From Clytia hemisphaerica (Eukaryota > Cnidaria > Hydrozoa > Leptothecata > Clytiidae), in the NCBI GenBank assembly GCA_902728285.1, contig CACVBU010000181.1, forward strand, positions 1,487,243 to 1,551,242: a DNA stretch of 64,000 nucleotides, read 5' to 3'. The position numbers were made by a program, and so were the translations under genes. Shown here piece by piece: positions 35,399-47,000 of the stretch; positions within the stretch are counted from its first letter, which is position 1; every line of letters starts with the position of its first letter. The notes beneath the pieces are model-generated. The model made no database searches and was not told where the DNA came from. It saw nothing but the letters and a program-made list of their open reading frames with translations.

Positions 35399-36073
35399 CT
35401 AAAGCACTTTTTTTGTGTCCAACAAATAAACCAAAATCAGCTCAGTATTACAGAAGAAAAGAAAAAACACCGTGAATTTTTCAGTTTTTGGTAGATTGAA
35501 GCTTTTTCACAGTGAACCTAAGAAATTAATAATGTGTGTCTTATATTATCCTATCAATCATGTTAGCTTGACATCAGCATTCAGCGAAAGTTTCAATGAT
35601 GCCAAAAATCTCCGTTGCAAGTTCGTAACCACGTGGTTATTACAGACAATTAGGTTAGAGTGTATTGTCGGGGTAGTGTCCTTGTTATTCACAATATTCA
35701 TTACGTAATGTTTTCTACGGAAACAAACCGGTTTTCGCCAATAGTGGCAAATCTTAAACATTTTTTTCTGGTGTAAATTACGAAAATTTATCACTACTAA
35801 ACAAGTCCTACCACTGGCAATGACGGGCAAAGAGCAAAGATGAGACTTAAAATCATAGATGTGGAGTTTTCCATAAATGTGCCATTTTAAACTCGGTACT
35901 ATTCACTAGAGATTGAAAGTCGATTTCATAACTTTGAAACCTCTTATAGAATAATCTTTTCATTGAAGAAACATCCCGTTTGTCTCTAAAATCGGATTAT
36001 ATTTTGATGCATCTCGCAATGAAATCCAAGTGAGATTGCTGCTGCATTGTCATTTTTATTCGTAATTGACCAA
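35399..36073. other. 3' flank of SLC46-like gene A
   Basis: No gene seen. Minus-strand aataaa (tttatt at 36055-36060) lies 14 bp after the stop codon and may be the poly(A) signal, although that would be a very short 3' UTR. Confidence 0.4.
36055..36060 (-). terminator. Possible polyadenylation signal of SLC46-like gene A
   Basis: Reads aataaa on the minus strand, 14 bp after the TGA stop. Very close, so uncertain. Confidence 0.3.
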
Positions 36074-39000
36074 TCAAATCACTAGTCCATTTCTATCATC
36101 ATTTTCATTGAAAGCATTGTCTATACTTTCGTAATCTTCTCCGCCTTTGTCATCTTCTTTTGTGTCATTGCAATTTTTGTTTGTGGGTGGTGTTGGTTGT
36201 TCTGTGTTTTCGTCGTCGTTTTGAGTGTTACGATTTTTTTTTTCGACGTAGTAAAAATATCTGAAAAAAGAAAGACAAAATTTTTTTTCAAATCATAGAT
36301 CTTCACAAGGTTGGTCTAGAAGTAGGGATAGTTCTATAATATTTGTTGATACTTGCAAGCATTGACAAAATACTATACTAGTAAAAACTATTGAAAAATT
36401 AAATTATAAATAGAAGATTTCCACGAACACACTGTATTTCACTACAGACTCTGAGTTTTATATTTCTACAATCATCAGTTGTGAAAAAAGTGAATATCCG
36501 CTCCTAGTTAGTTGAGCACTGTTTGAAGCTTGCAGACTCATTTTGTGTTTTCAATACAGCGTATACAGAGAAATTCGAGATTGTTATCTATCCGGGTCGG
36601 AACTTATTAAACAAGCGAACTGAAATCATCGCCAAATGCCGCCACAGACTAAAATTTCTCTTCGAGACTTTCGAATAATTCTTATTTTGAATTGACGTCA
36701 GAAAATTTTTTTGAAGACATTAAATTGTAAATTTTTATAAAACGTTTATTTCACTGAATATTGCCATCCTGGATGGCATGAAACCGTGAGTATGAAATTA
36801 AACTAAATCGTTTTCTTTACTCAAACTAGTCTCGGGTAAATTAATGCGTGTCCAAATTTTCGTTAATTTTTCGGAGGCAATTCCACCCCTCCTAGCATAA
36901 TAAATTATACCTTTAAAGAAGTGCATTACGATGTAGAACATGAAAATCGGTGTTACTTAAATTTAGGTTTTGCCAATTTTGCGAAAAATCGCAAAAATCA
37001 AAAATTGCTGACGTCAGCAAAACTTGTTTTTTAAATAACTCCAGTTTGGCTAATGATATGAACATGAAATTTGGACCAAAGTTGCACATCATTAAAAGGT
37101 TCATTTTGAAAAATTATTTTTTTGAAATTTTGCTGATGTCAGGACTTTATTGCAAATTTTCGTATTTTGCTGATTTCTGCTGACGTCAGCAAAATTTGAA
37201 AAAAACGATTATGCAAAAATGTTTTTATTAATGATATCCGAGGTATAAAGCTCTGTTATCATTAACATTGAGCACTGTTATTGATTTTGGCTTACACAAA
37301 GCATACAGCTAATAAAGTTACTTACAAAGTGGAAAACTTACGTTGAGAAAATGATAGGAATGATTGTAGTGAAACTAGCAATAATGAACACAGCAGCAGG
37401 TTCGTTATGTTGATTCGTGTAAATGTAGATTGCATTGTAAGATAACGAGGCTACCAAACTGACGATGGTTTGGAAGAAACCAAGTACTGAAAAGACTGCA
37501 CCTGTATAGGAGAAAATAATAATATAATAATAATAATAATAATCAAAGGATTACCAAGATATAGCGCCGAACCAATGTTGAGACACCAATGTCCCGGGGG
37601 GGGGGGGGCACTCGATTTCTAAATGATGGCATGTGCGGCCAAAAATTGGTTTGTGAAATCGGACCCTTAAATCAAAGTGAGTCAAATACAAAGATACATC
37701 AGATTTTTATTGTCAAACATGCGATCCAGCAGTCCAAACACACCCTTACATGGTATCCAACTAAAAGAAGACCCTTGTAGTGTCAGACCACCATGAGTGC
37801 CCCCCCCCCCCAGGGCCACGGTCCAAGCTAGGGTATGCGTAGAAAATATTGACTTGGGTCACTATTGCTGAATGCAAAAAACCTTTCATTTATCAATAGA
37901 TTTCGAATAAAAACTTCTCATCTAAGGTTGTTGAAGCCTTCCACTGGAGTTGAATTCTATTTTAGGTAATTGTAACAAATTTTTTCTAAATCCTTTCTTC
38001 AATTGTATCTCCTTACCTTGTTCGTTGGCATCAACAATTTGTGAGATTATTCCTCTTGTTATTGGTTGTGCTGAATATGCAAATAAACCAGCTAAAATGG
38101 CTGAAAATAAAAAAGGTATTTTTGCAAAGTCTGTTTCTAAGATACAACAAGAGCCGTAAATATGGGGTTAAGTGTTTCCTTTTATTCGTCGAAAAAATAA
38201 TTTAATTTTGGCTTACTCTGTACCAGAGGGCATCTAAAGTATCAAATAGCGTATCACATTGCCTCACTGCGGCAATGAAATTCTGTAATTTCCGTATACA
38301 TCAGATCTGATTGCAGACAAATTTTGGTCGCGTGAGAAGCGTAAATAATACCAACTTTTCAAAAAGTTTAATTATTTCACATACAGAGAAAAATACTTTG
38401 TGTCTCAGTTTGTAAAATACAATTAAGGTTTTCTTCCTTAGTGGTTTCTTAAGCTAAGTGTCTACCAATTGGTAACGTTATTAATATAATTTTGTCCTCA
38501 AACAACAGATCCATTGTTTCAAGGCTATAGTATGAGGTACAGCAGAGAACTACATTGTAATTTAGAGAGCCTAAGACAGTATCTTTCAAAGTATGTATTT
38601 TTATTACAGTTAAAAGTAAAATAAATCTTTTATAAAACAACTTACATACATAAGAAGCCCATACACTTCTGGAGAGTGAAAATGATACTAAATAACCGGC
38701 AGACGATAAACAAGCCACAATAATGACCAACGGTTTTGCCATGATATACGGTAACAGTTTCACTGCTATTACACCGCCCACGCCCATTATAGCGAAAAGG
38801 GCGCCCCTGTAATATCCTATCCATGAAGAGGGCCAACAGAATGGAATGTTCAGTAAAATAAGAATTAACAGACTCTGAACACTGACAGGTGCTGTAAAAC
38901 CTACAGTCGAATCCACCACCATGAGAAGAAGTAACTTTTTACGGTTAGGTCTCTTTCTGATAACGCTACCTAGCACCCGACGAGGGATGGTAAATAATGG

Positions 39001-40809
39001 ATCTTTTGTTTCAGTTCTTTTCTCAGGCGGTAGTGATTCGGAGATGAATAGAAAACACCAGATCACGGATACGATTGAGATGGTAAACATCAGAAGAAAA
39101 CAAGCAAGGAATCCAAATTCTTGAAGATATTTGCCGTTTGAGAAGTTGCTCGCTGTTATGGCAGCGAATAAAACAAGATCCACAATAGCTGAAAATATAA
39201 AACAAATTCAATCTTTTAGACAATCGAAGCTTCACTGAACAGATAATTGACTACTAATATATCGATATCGCTCGAATAAACATGAAAAATGGACATCCTA
39301 TACCTTCTTAATCTGAAGGTTTGAAGAGCAAAAACCTTTTGGAAGCACAGAGTAGCTTATACGAATGAAAATTGCCAATACACGTTCTCCAGAACTCCAG
39401 AACTAGAAACACTTCTGTCTCGCAGACCCGGTGGAACTTTTTTCCTCAGTGGGGAAAAAAATTCCTATTGAAATCTCAATGGGGATAGAAATTTTATTGT
39501 TCCAAGGTTAAAAAATCCAGTGGGGATGGTTTTGGAGTGCAATTTTTAAACATTGGATATCGAATGGGGTTAAAATCAAACTCAAATTCCCAGTGGGGCT
39601 GAAATTCCAGGTTATTTTTCCACAGGGAACGAAATTTTTGCCAAATTTTCCAGTGGGGCTAGGGTCCCAGCGGGTCTGTGACACAGAGGTGTTCTAGAAA
39701 TAAAAAAGACAAAACAAACTTACCTATTCTAAAAGCTCTATTATCCGGTTGCGTTCGGTCAGAAACATAAGCCAATAACGCAACAACAGCTGATAAATAA
39801 TATCCACAACATCCCCAAATGAAATTAGCAACAAGAATTAAATATCTGCTCAAATTGAAATAAACAACGGCAGTGAGGATCGTCGACCAAAATGCGTAAC
39901 CGATAAAGGCGATCATCATGACAACTTTACGACCATACCGATCGGCTAATGGGCCGAAGAAAAGAACTAACAAAATAGGTGGAATGTTTTGCGCTAACAT
40001 TAAATAAAGTTGGAACTTGGATATTCGGTCTTGAACCTATAAATAAAGAAAATGGAACTTGTCAAAGACAAACGTTGAAAAGTCGTATTCATAATGGGCT
40101 CTTCCAGAAAATGTCCGTATATGGGGGGTGGAGGATATATTTTCCGGGGGTAATTTGGGTTGTTCGGGGGGTCAACTGATGCTTGTCCGGGGGCCAAAAG
40201 TCACTTTGTCCGGGGTAAATCACTGAAAATTGTTATATCCTCCACCCCCCCCCCAATTTTTTTTCTGGAAAAGCCCAATTGTGTTTCTAATGTTCAACTA
40301 AACAAGATGGGATATATTTCTTACCAAGCTAGAAAAAGATTCAAGTTGATATTTAGTGTATCTTTAGGGTGCTGGGTTCTTGGGTTCACAGCCTTGCAAC
40401 TTTTTCAAAGTCTGCTGACCTAACAGAGTTCCAAAATAAATTAATCCTTGAAAAAATTTCCGATTTTATTTATCTGACATGGTTTAAAAATCAATTAGAA
40501 TGGCCTAAGCCATATGCTAATTACCAGATTTTGAAACGTTGACGTCTTGTGCCAGTTAGTAAGTATAGAATCTCTTACCTCCTTCAAAAGTGTATGGCTG
40601 GTCGAGTTCAAATCACCTTTATTGCAATCACTATTAGCAGTATTTGAATTATACGTATAATTATATCCAACTTCGTCACTGAACACTTTATATAAATATT
40701 GCTCCAACGTTGGTCCAGAGAATAGGACACCATACAGATGAAAAACGAAAAGCAGTTCTGGATAGTAGCGTAAACTTCTGATGAACTTTTTGAATTTGGT
40801 AAACGCCAT
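36074..40809 (-). CDS. SLC46A: SLC46-family major facilitator transporter A, 505 aa, six exons
   Basis: Exons 40809-40579, 40036-39724, 39188-38646, 38100-38017, 37501-37342 and 36260-36074 give 1518 nt with consistent phases and GT/AG borders. SLC46 proteins are MFS carriers: SLC46A1 moves folate with protons, and SLC46A2/A3 are linked to cyclic dinucleotide and muropeptide transport. Exon 1 gives a short N-terminus, TM1 and an extracellular loop with two N-glycosylation sites (NYT, NST) and one Cys. Exon 2 has the MFS signature GPLADRYGRK. Exon 3 contains TM5-8 and an FCWPSSWIGYY loop whose Cys could pair with the loop 1 Cys, as in SLC46A1. Exons 4-5 carry TM10-12 (SAQPITRGIISQ, VDANEQG). 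The tail is long and acidic/Asn-rich. Introns 2 and 4 hold MITEs. Substrate cannot be told from sequence. Confidence 0.92.
37594..37815. mobile_element. G/C-capped element in SLC46-A intron 4, about 222 bp
   Basis: cccgggggggggggg-cactc at the left faces gagtg-cccccccccccc-aggg at the right. The subterminal word gcatgtgcggcc resembles that of the 19.5 kb copies. It stands 93 bp from the exon 5 acceptor. Confidence 0.78.
39409..39692. mobile_element. hAT-like MITE, copy 3
   Basis: acacttctgtctcgcag / ctgtgacacagaggtgt ends and the same aattccagtgggg interior as copies 1 and 2. ctagaa is found on both sides. It is inside SLC46-A intron 2, about 30 bp from the exon 2 donor. Confidence 0.83.
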
Positions 40810-40898
40810 CTTGCGTGTATGAGGTCAATTGCTTCCTATGAATGCGTTGTTTGTTGAATATCTGTATGAAATTACCTTTTTATAAAAAAAAGAACAGT

Positions 40899-43242
40899 AC
40901 AGCTGGCGCTCTCTAATTCGACATTCTACTATTCAATAGGCTCGCTTATTCGATGAAATTTAAAGTCCCCGTCAATAAGAAACTCTCATTAACGACGCTC
41001 CTTATTCGATAAGCTTCCTTATACCTCAGACCTCAGACCTAGAGAAACAATACGAAACTTTTATTGAAAAGTGTATATCAGTTATTTCAGCAAACAAAGT
41101 ACCAGCTTTGAAAACCAAAACATTCTTATAAAATAATCCCAAGAGACAGACGTGTTTTAATGCGTAATAGATCAAAATTAAAAAAAAAAGCATCGAACGA
41201 ACAAAACCGCAGAGAAACTTATCGATATTGAACTCAAGCTTCAACAGTCACACATAAATGAAAGACAAAAGCAAGAACTTGATGCTACTTCAAAAATTAA
41301 ATCTAATCGTAAATATTTCTATGCCTATGCAAAGAAGTTTTCAAAGCATAAACCCAAGGTTGGACCCTTAATAGATCCGTCAACAAATGAACTTACAAAT
41401 GACAGTAAACGTATGGCTAACATACTTCAGAACCAATACAGTTCTGTCTTTACTCAACCATTGGAGAGACACGACCTGAATGAAAATGACAACAACACTT
41501 CTCAACTATGTGATATAGACCTCACAGAAGCTAATTTTATCAACGAAATCAACACCCTATCTTCAAACTCTGCCCCTGGACCTGATGGTTTCCCTGTCAT
41601 CCTGCTCAAAAAAGCCAGACAACAACTTGCAACTCCTCTTTGTCTTATCTGGAGAAATATTCTAGACAAAAGTCAAACTCCCCATCTACTGAAATCAAGC
41701 TACATCACACCAATCTTCAAAAAAGGCAACCAAGCTTTACCAGAAAACTATAGACCAGTCGCTTTAACTTCGAATGTCTCAAAAATTTTCGAAAAAATTG
41801 TCAGAAGTAAGATACAAAAACATCTTGAAGACAACAATCTTTTTAATTGCAACCAACATGGTTTCAGATCTGGTAGATCCTGCCTGAGCCAACTTCTCTC
41901 TCACACAGAACGACTTATCCACCATATAGAAAACGGCAATAATGTGGACGTGATCTACCTTGACTTTAGCAAGGCTTTCGACAGAGTCGACCATACCATT
42001 CTTCTGAACAAAATTAAAACCAATGGCATCAAAGGCAAACTGCTTGCTTGGATCAAATCCTTTCTAACAGGTAGAACGCAACAAGTCTCTGTTGACTACA
42101 CACTATCAGAAAGGTCAGAAGTCATCTCTGGTGTTCCCCAAGGATCTGTGCTTGGACCACTACTGTTTCTGATAATGATACAAGACATTGACAAAAAGAT
42201 ATTACACTCTTTCTTATCATCATTTGCTGATGATACACGTATAATGAAAGAAATCAAAAACCATGCTGATATCATTCAGCTCCAAGATGACATGAACGCA
42301 GTCTATGAGTGGACTGGATTGAATAACATGAAATTGAATGGACTTAAATTTGAACATCTCAACTATGGTAGAAATGAAGAACTTAAAGAACTCTCCAAAT
42401 ACTTCTCTGATACCCAAAAGGTGATAGAGACCAAGACTACAGTCAAAGACCTTGGGATCACTTTAGATGTGGGTATGACATATGACAATCATATAGAAAA
42501 TGTAATCGACAAGGTCAAAGGTATCAGTTCATGGATATATCGAACTTTCAAAACAAGGGACCCTACTGTAATGCTGACCCTATGGAAGACATTGGCAATC
42601 CCTCACATTGATTACTGTTCACAGCTATGGTCACCATCCAAGAGACACCAAATGCAACGACTAGAACAGCTTCAAAAATCATTCCTAAATGGAATATTCT
42701 CTTTACAAAAACTGAACTATTGGGAAAACCTTAAAACTCTAAAACTATACAGTCTGGAAAGACGTAGAGAAAGATATCAAATCATCTATACTTGGTATAT
42801 CTTAGAGAAATATTCTCAAAATTTCAACCACTCTGAGAACAAAGGGGGTATCACCTGCTACGAAAACCAGAGACTCGGACGAAAATGCCACCTTAAAGAA
42901 GTAAATTCTAAACACAAAAACATATGGAGAGGCTCACTATCTGAAGAAGGACCTAAGCTTTTCAATTCTCTCCCATTCTACATTCGTAATATCACAAACT
43001 GCACAAAAATTAAATTCAAAAGACAACTTGACCTTTTTCTTTCCACACTGCCGGACGAACCACTGCTCCCGAATTATTATCCCTACAGGAGAGCGGATTC
43101 AAACAGTGTGAGAGAAATGGTGAATCATCCGATTTCCAAATTGGATGATTGAGAGACTCAAAGAACCCATCAAAAGTATCAAAGTAAGTATTCGATGAAA
43201 ATCCAATTCCTCTTGAAGATCGAATTAGAGAGCGTCAACTGT
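40899..43242. mobile_element. MITE split by a LINE insertion
   Basis: Left part 40899 to about 41030 starts acagctggcgctctctaattc. Right part from about 43190 to 43242 ends cgaattagagagcgtcaactgt. Joined, the two halves follow the intact copy at 28176-28345, so the LINE landed in this MITE. The break is in the word cttccttattcgatg. Confidence 0.8.
41031..43190 (+). mobile_element. Jockey-superfamily-type LINE, reverse transcriptase frame intact (copy 2)
   Basis: A single frame runs open from about 41190 through the Met at 41413 to the stop at 43152. RT blocks: SYITPIFKKGNQALPENYR, DVIYLDFSKAFDRVDH (motif A), SGVPQGSVLGPLLFL (motif B) and FADDT (motif C, 42223-42237), so all catalytic Asp are present. 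The C-terminal part has HIDYCSQLWSPSKR and a basic tail region. The endonuclease and ORF1 are missing, so the copy is 5'-truncated and cannot move by itself. It is the youngest-looking of the three copies in the window. It sits in the 3.3 kb between the two SLC46 genes, antisense to both. Confidence 0.93.
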
Positions 43243-44098
43243 ATTGTTGGAATGGTAAGAAAGCTATTGAAAAGCCCAGTGATGTGAAATTCAAATTGGG
43301 AGCTTTTGCTCAAAATTAGGGAAAATATAAAAAAAGATTGAATTTCACCAATTTTCTGCTACATTGTAAGGGAATGATTTCAAAACCCAATTCATCGGTC
43401 GCACATGCTGTTGATTTGAATACCCAGCATCCCTTGGTGTCACACACAATTAAATATAGGTTTCAAAATATTTCCAAGATATTCTCCAAGATATTCAGTA
43501 CCTTGTAGAGATATATATATTTCAAAACTAGAAACAAAACTGTAAAGACTCTCTTAAATACATTTATATTACTAAAATTTCTACTCTAATTATCATCTAT
43601 CTACAAAAAATTATCTGAACGCGTGAATAATTATAAAAAAATAATTCATCAAATAAAAAAATACGAAAATCTATTGGAAAATGGTTAATCTACGTGAAAA
43701 ATGAAATGACAACCCCCCCCCCCCAAAAAAAAAAAAGATTGCAAAGCTGTTGTAGAATTGATGCACGCTTTTCTCAAATGAGCAAATTATACATTTTCCC
43801 TTTTGGTCCCGGGACGGGCACTAATGCCCCTTTTTAAACGATAACGACCAAAAAGACATGATTTTGGTACAGTGAATTTTGGGGTAACTTTCATCGCATA
43901 AAAATTCAAGACTTTTTTTATTAATCAAAATCATTAAAGTCAAAAATAAACAAAACAAGACATTCTAGCTCAATTATGAAAGACAGACTGAAAATTTCTG
44001 CTGTTTTTGAATTATGAAAGTTACCCCTCATTTACCCTCAGTTGGCAAGACTTAGGCAATAGGGCCCCTGACCTGCAGGTATGGATACAAATAAATTA
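43243..44098. other. 3' flank of SLC46-like gene B
   Basis: No gene seen. Minus-strand aataaa (tttatt, 43917-43922) about 180 bp past the stop is a fair poly(A) signal. A c/a run (43712-43736) lies nearby. Confidence 0.45.
43917..43922 (-). terminator. Possible polyadenylation signal of SLC46-like gene B
   Basis: Reads aataaa on the minus strand about 180 bp after the stop codon of gene B. Confidence 0.45.
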
Positions 44099-47000
44099 TT
44101 ATGATATGAGTGGATCATTTTCTTTAGCATCGTGTAATGATTTCTGATCGGCAGTTCGTTCTTCATTTGAGTTTTCTGCTTTCCGTTTTCGCTCTTTCCG
44201 TTCGTACGCGATATCTCTCGTCATGTAAATGCTGGAGAGGAAAAGAGTAGGAAACTATGCTGGAAGCCGTACCTATTCTGAATAAAAAATCTACCCATAG
44301 GAGGCGAGAATCTAATGAGAAGCGAAGCCCAGGGTTATGATACTACGCTATCTAAAAAAATACTCGTACATAATAATTTCCAAAACAAACTATTTTTTCC
44401 ACACATACAATCTACAAATAGATACGTAGATATTTTCATGAACTCTCAAAAGGAAATATAATTTTTTTCTTTCTTTCTTCTTTCATTCCTGGCAAGATTC
44501 ATTATAGTAGTTATCTATAGGAAAAACACATCACCAGGAAGAAATTTTCAAAATTTGCAAAAATCAGTTTTATTGACAATTGAATCATGCTTGATGTTGT
44601 TATCAATAATGTTTTTGTATGAAAAACATAGAAATATAAGGAAAAAAACCCAATGAAAATCTGCAAAAACGGCGATTTCCGGAATTTTCGACCGGAAAAA
44701 ATTTTTTCTCAAAAATCGAACTCGGCCATTTTTTGAGCATTGCGAATACGCATCTTTCTGCAAAAAATCAGAAAAAACTAAAAATAAAAATTCGAGAAAA
44801 TGTCAAAAAACCGGTTTTTCCGGCATATTTCCGGTATTTTCGGCCGGAAAAAAATGTTTTTCGAAAATCGGGCTCCGTCACATTTTAGATATTGTCATAT
44901 TGCGTCAGTGTGTAAAATTTCATAAAAAAATATAAAGTACAGCTCGAGAAATTCAAGAAATACTGTCTTTCCGGCGAAAATAGGTTGTTCCGGCGACTTT
45001 TAAAATAGTTCCGGCTTCAAAAATCAGTTTTATTGAAAATTGAAACATGCTTGATGGTGGGCATTGCTATTAATAATGTTTTTGAATGAAAAAACAACCA
45101 ATTATAAGGAAAAAGTCCGATGAAAATCTAGAAAAACGGCGATTTCCGGCATATTTCAGGCATTTTCCGCCGGAAAATTTTTTTTCTCAAAAATCGGACT
45201 CGGCCATGTTTTGGGCATTGTTAATACGCATCTTTGAGCAAAAAATCAGAAAAAACTAATGATAAAATCTCGAGAAAATGCCAAAAAAACAATTTTTCCG
45301 GCATATTTCCGGCATTTTCAGCCGGAAATGAATTTTTTTCGAAAATCTGGCTTCGTCACAATTTAGGTATTGACATTTTGCATCAGTGTGCAAAATTTCA
45401 TGAAAAAATATAAAGTACAGCTCAAGAAATTCAAGAAATACCGTTTTTCCGGCGAAAATCGGCTGTTCCGGCGATTTTTAGAAAGTTCCGGCTTCAAATA
45501 TCAGTTTTATTGACAATTGAATCATGCTTGATCGTGGACATTGCTATTAATAATGTTTTTGTGTGAAAAAACAACGAAATATAAGGAAAAAGTCCCATGA
45601 AAATCTGCAAAAACGACGATTTCCGGCATATTTCCGGCATTTTCGACCGGAAAAGATTTTTTCTCAAAAATCGGACTCGGCCAAGTTTTGGGCATTGCTA
45701 ATACGCATCTTTGTGCAAAAAATCAGAAAAAACTAATGATGAAATCTTGAGAAAATGCCAAAAAACCGGTTTTTCCGGCATATTTCCGGCATTTTCGGCC
45801 GGAAATGATTTTTTTTCGAAAATCGGGCGCCGTCACATTTTGGGCATTGCCATTTTGCATCATTGTGCCAAAAATCAGAAAAAACTAATGAGCCAATCCT
45901 GAGAAAAGCTGGTAACAGACGGACGAACGGACGGACGGACGGACAGACGGACGGACATCGGTTAATTTATAGGACCTCTACCCCACCGGGGTAGGTCCAA
46001 AAATCAACTTTCAGCTTTTCTGTCACATGATTCTTATAACATGAAAATATATCCCAACCACACAACGAGCCAATGAATTGCTCATTTCTAGTATTTGAAA
46101 ACTATGAAATCTGTCAAACTTCAAGATTCAAGATTCACTGTAGTAGGTACACTATCTCCAAAGAAAATACATAACACCAGGAAGAATTTCCGCATTTATA
46201 GCAGAAAAGATTTGCTTTCAAAAGTAGAAAATCAACTTTCAGCTCTTCTGTCACATAATTTTAACAAAATGAAAATGTATCTCTTTAAAGTAACCACGTA
46301 ATGAGCCCATAAATTAGTCGCTTCTAATCTTTAAAATCGTGTCATTGACTAATCTCACATTTTGTGAGGTCGGCAGTAAAACATCGAAAGTAAAAAGGGG
46401 GCAATCAGGAGGCTAAAACAAGGGCGGAAGGCTATCTTAGGAGAAAGCTCACTTTTCATGCGCAGATTTTTTCAACTTTTACCTACTTACCAGGGGTTTT
46501 AACACCCCTGTCTCAGTGGCCCTAGTAGAACTTTTTCCCATAGTGGCGATGGAAATACCTATCGATATAAAAACAAGCTACAGTAAATAAATGACGTCAT
46601 CTTTTAGCCAGCCTGTATTTGAATTCCTACACTCCTTTGACCAACCTCTCTAAATGCTTGACGTCATGAATAAAGTTAAAAAATGTAGGACAAAGTTATT
46701 GATTCTTATAGCTGCCAATCCTATTTTCTTTCCTATTTCACACAGCTCTACCATACAGCGTGCCCCCAAAAAATGTGGGAAAAAAAATTTTATAGAGTAA
46801 AATATTGAACAGATTTTGGAGAATGAAATATTAAGTAAACAAGTCATAAAATTTCGCAAAAATCATGAGGATTTTATTTTACATAAAAGTTTGTCCGCTT
46901 TTTTGGAACACACTGTAGAGTTAACTAAAATGCCCAGGTCCTTTAGCTTTAATATATACAAAAAACTTTCACTTTTATACTACTTTATTCAAAAAACCAA

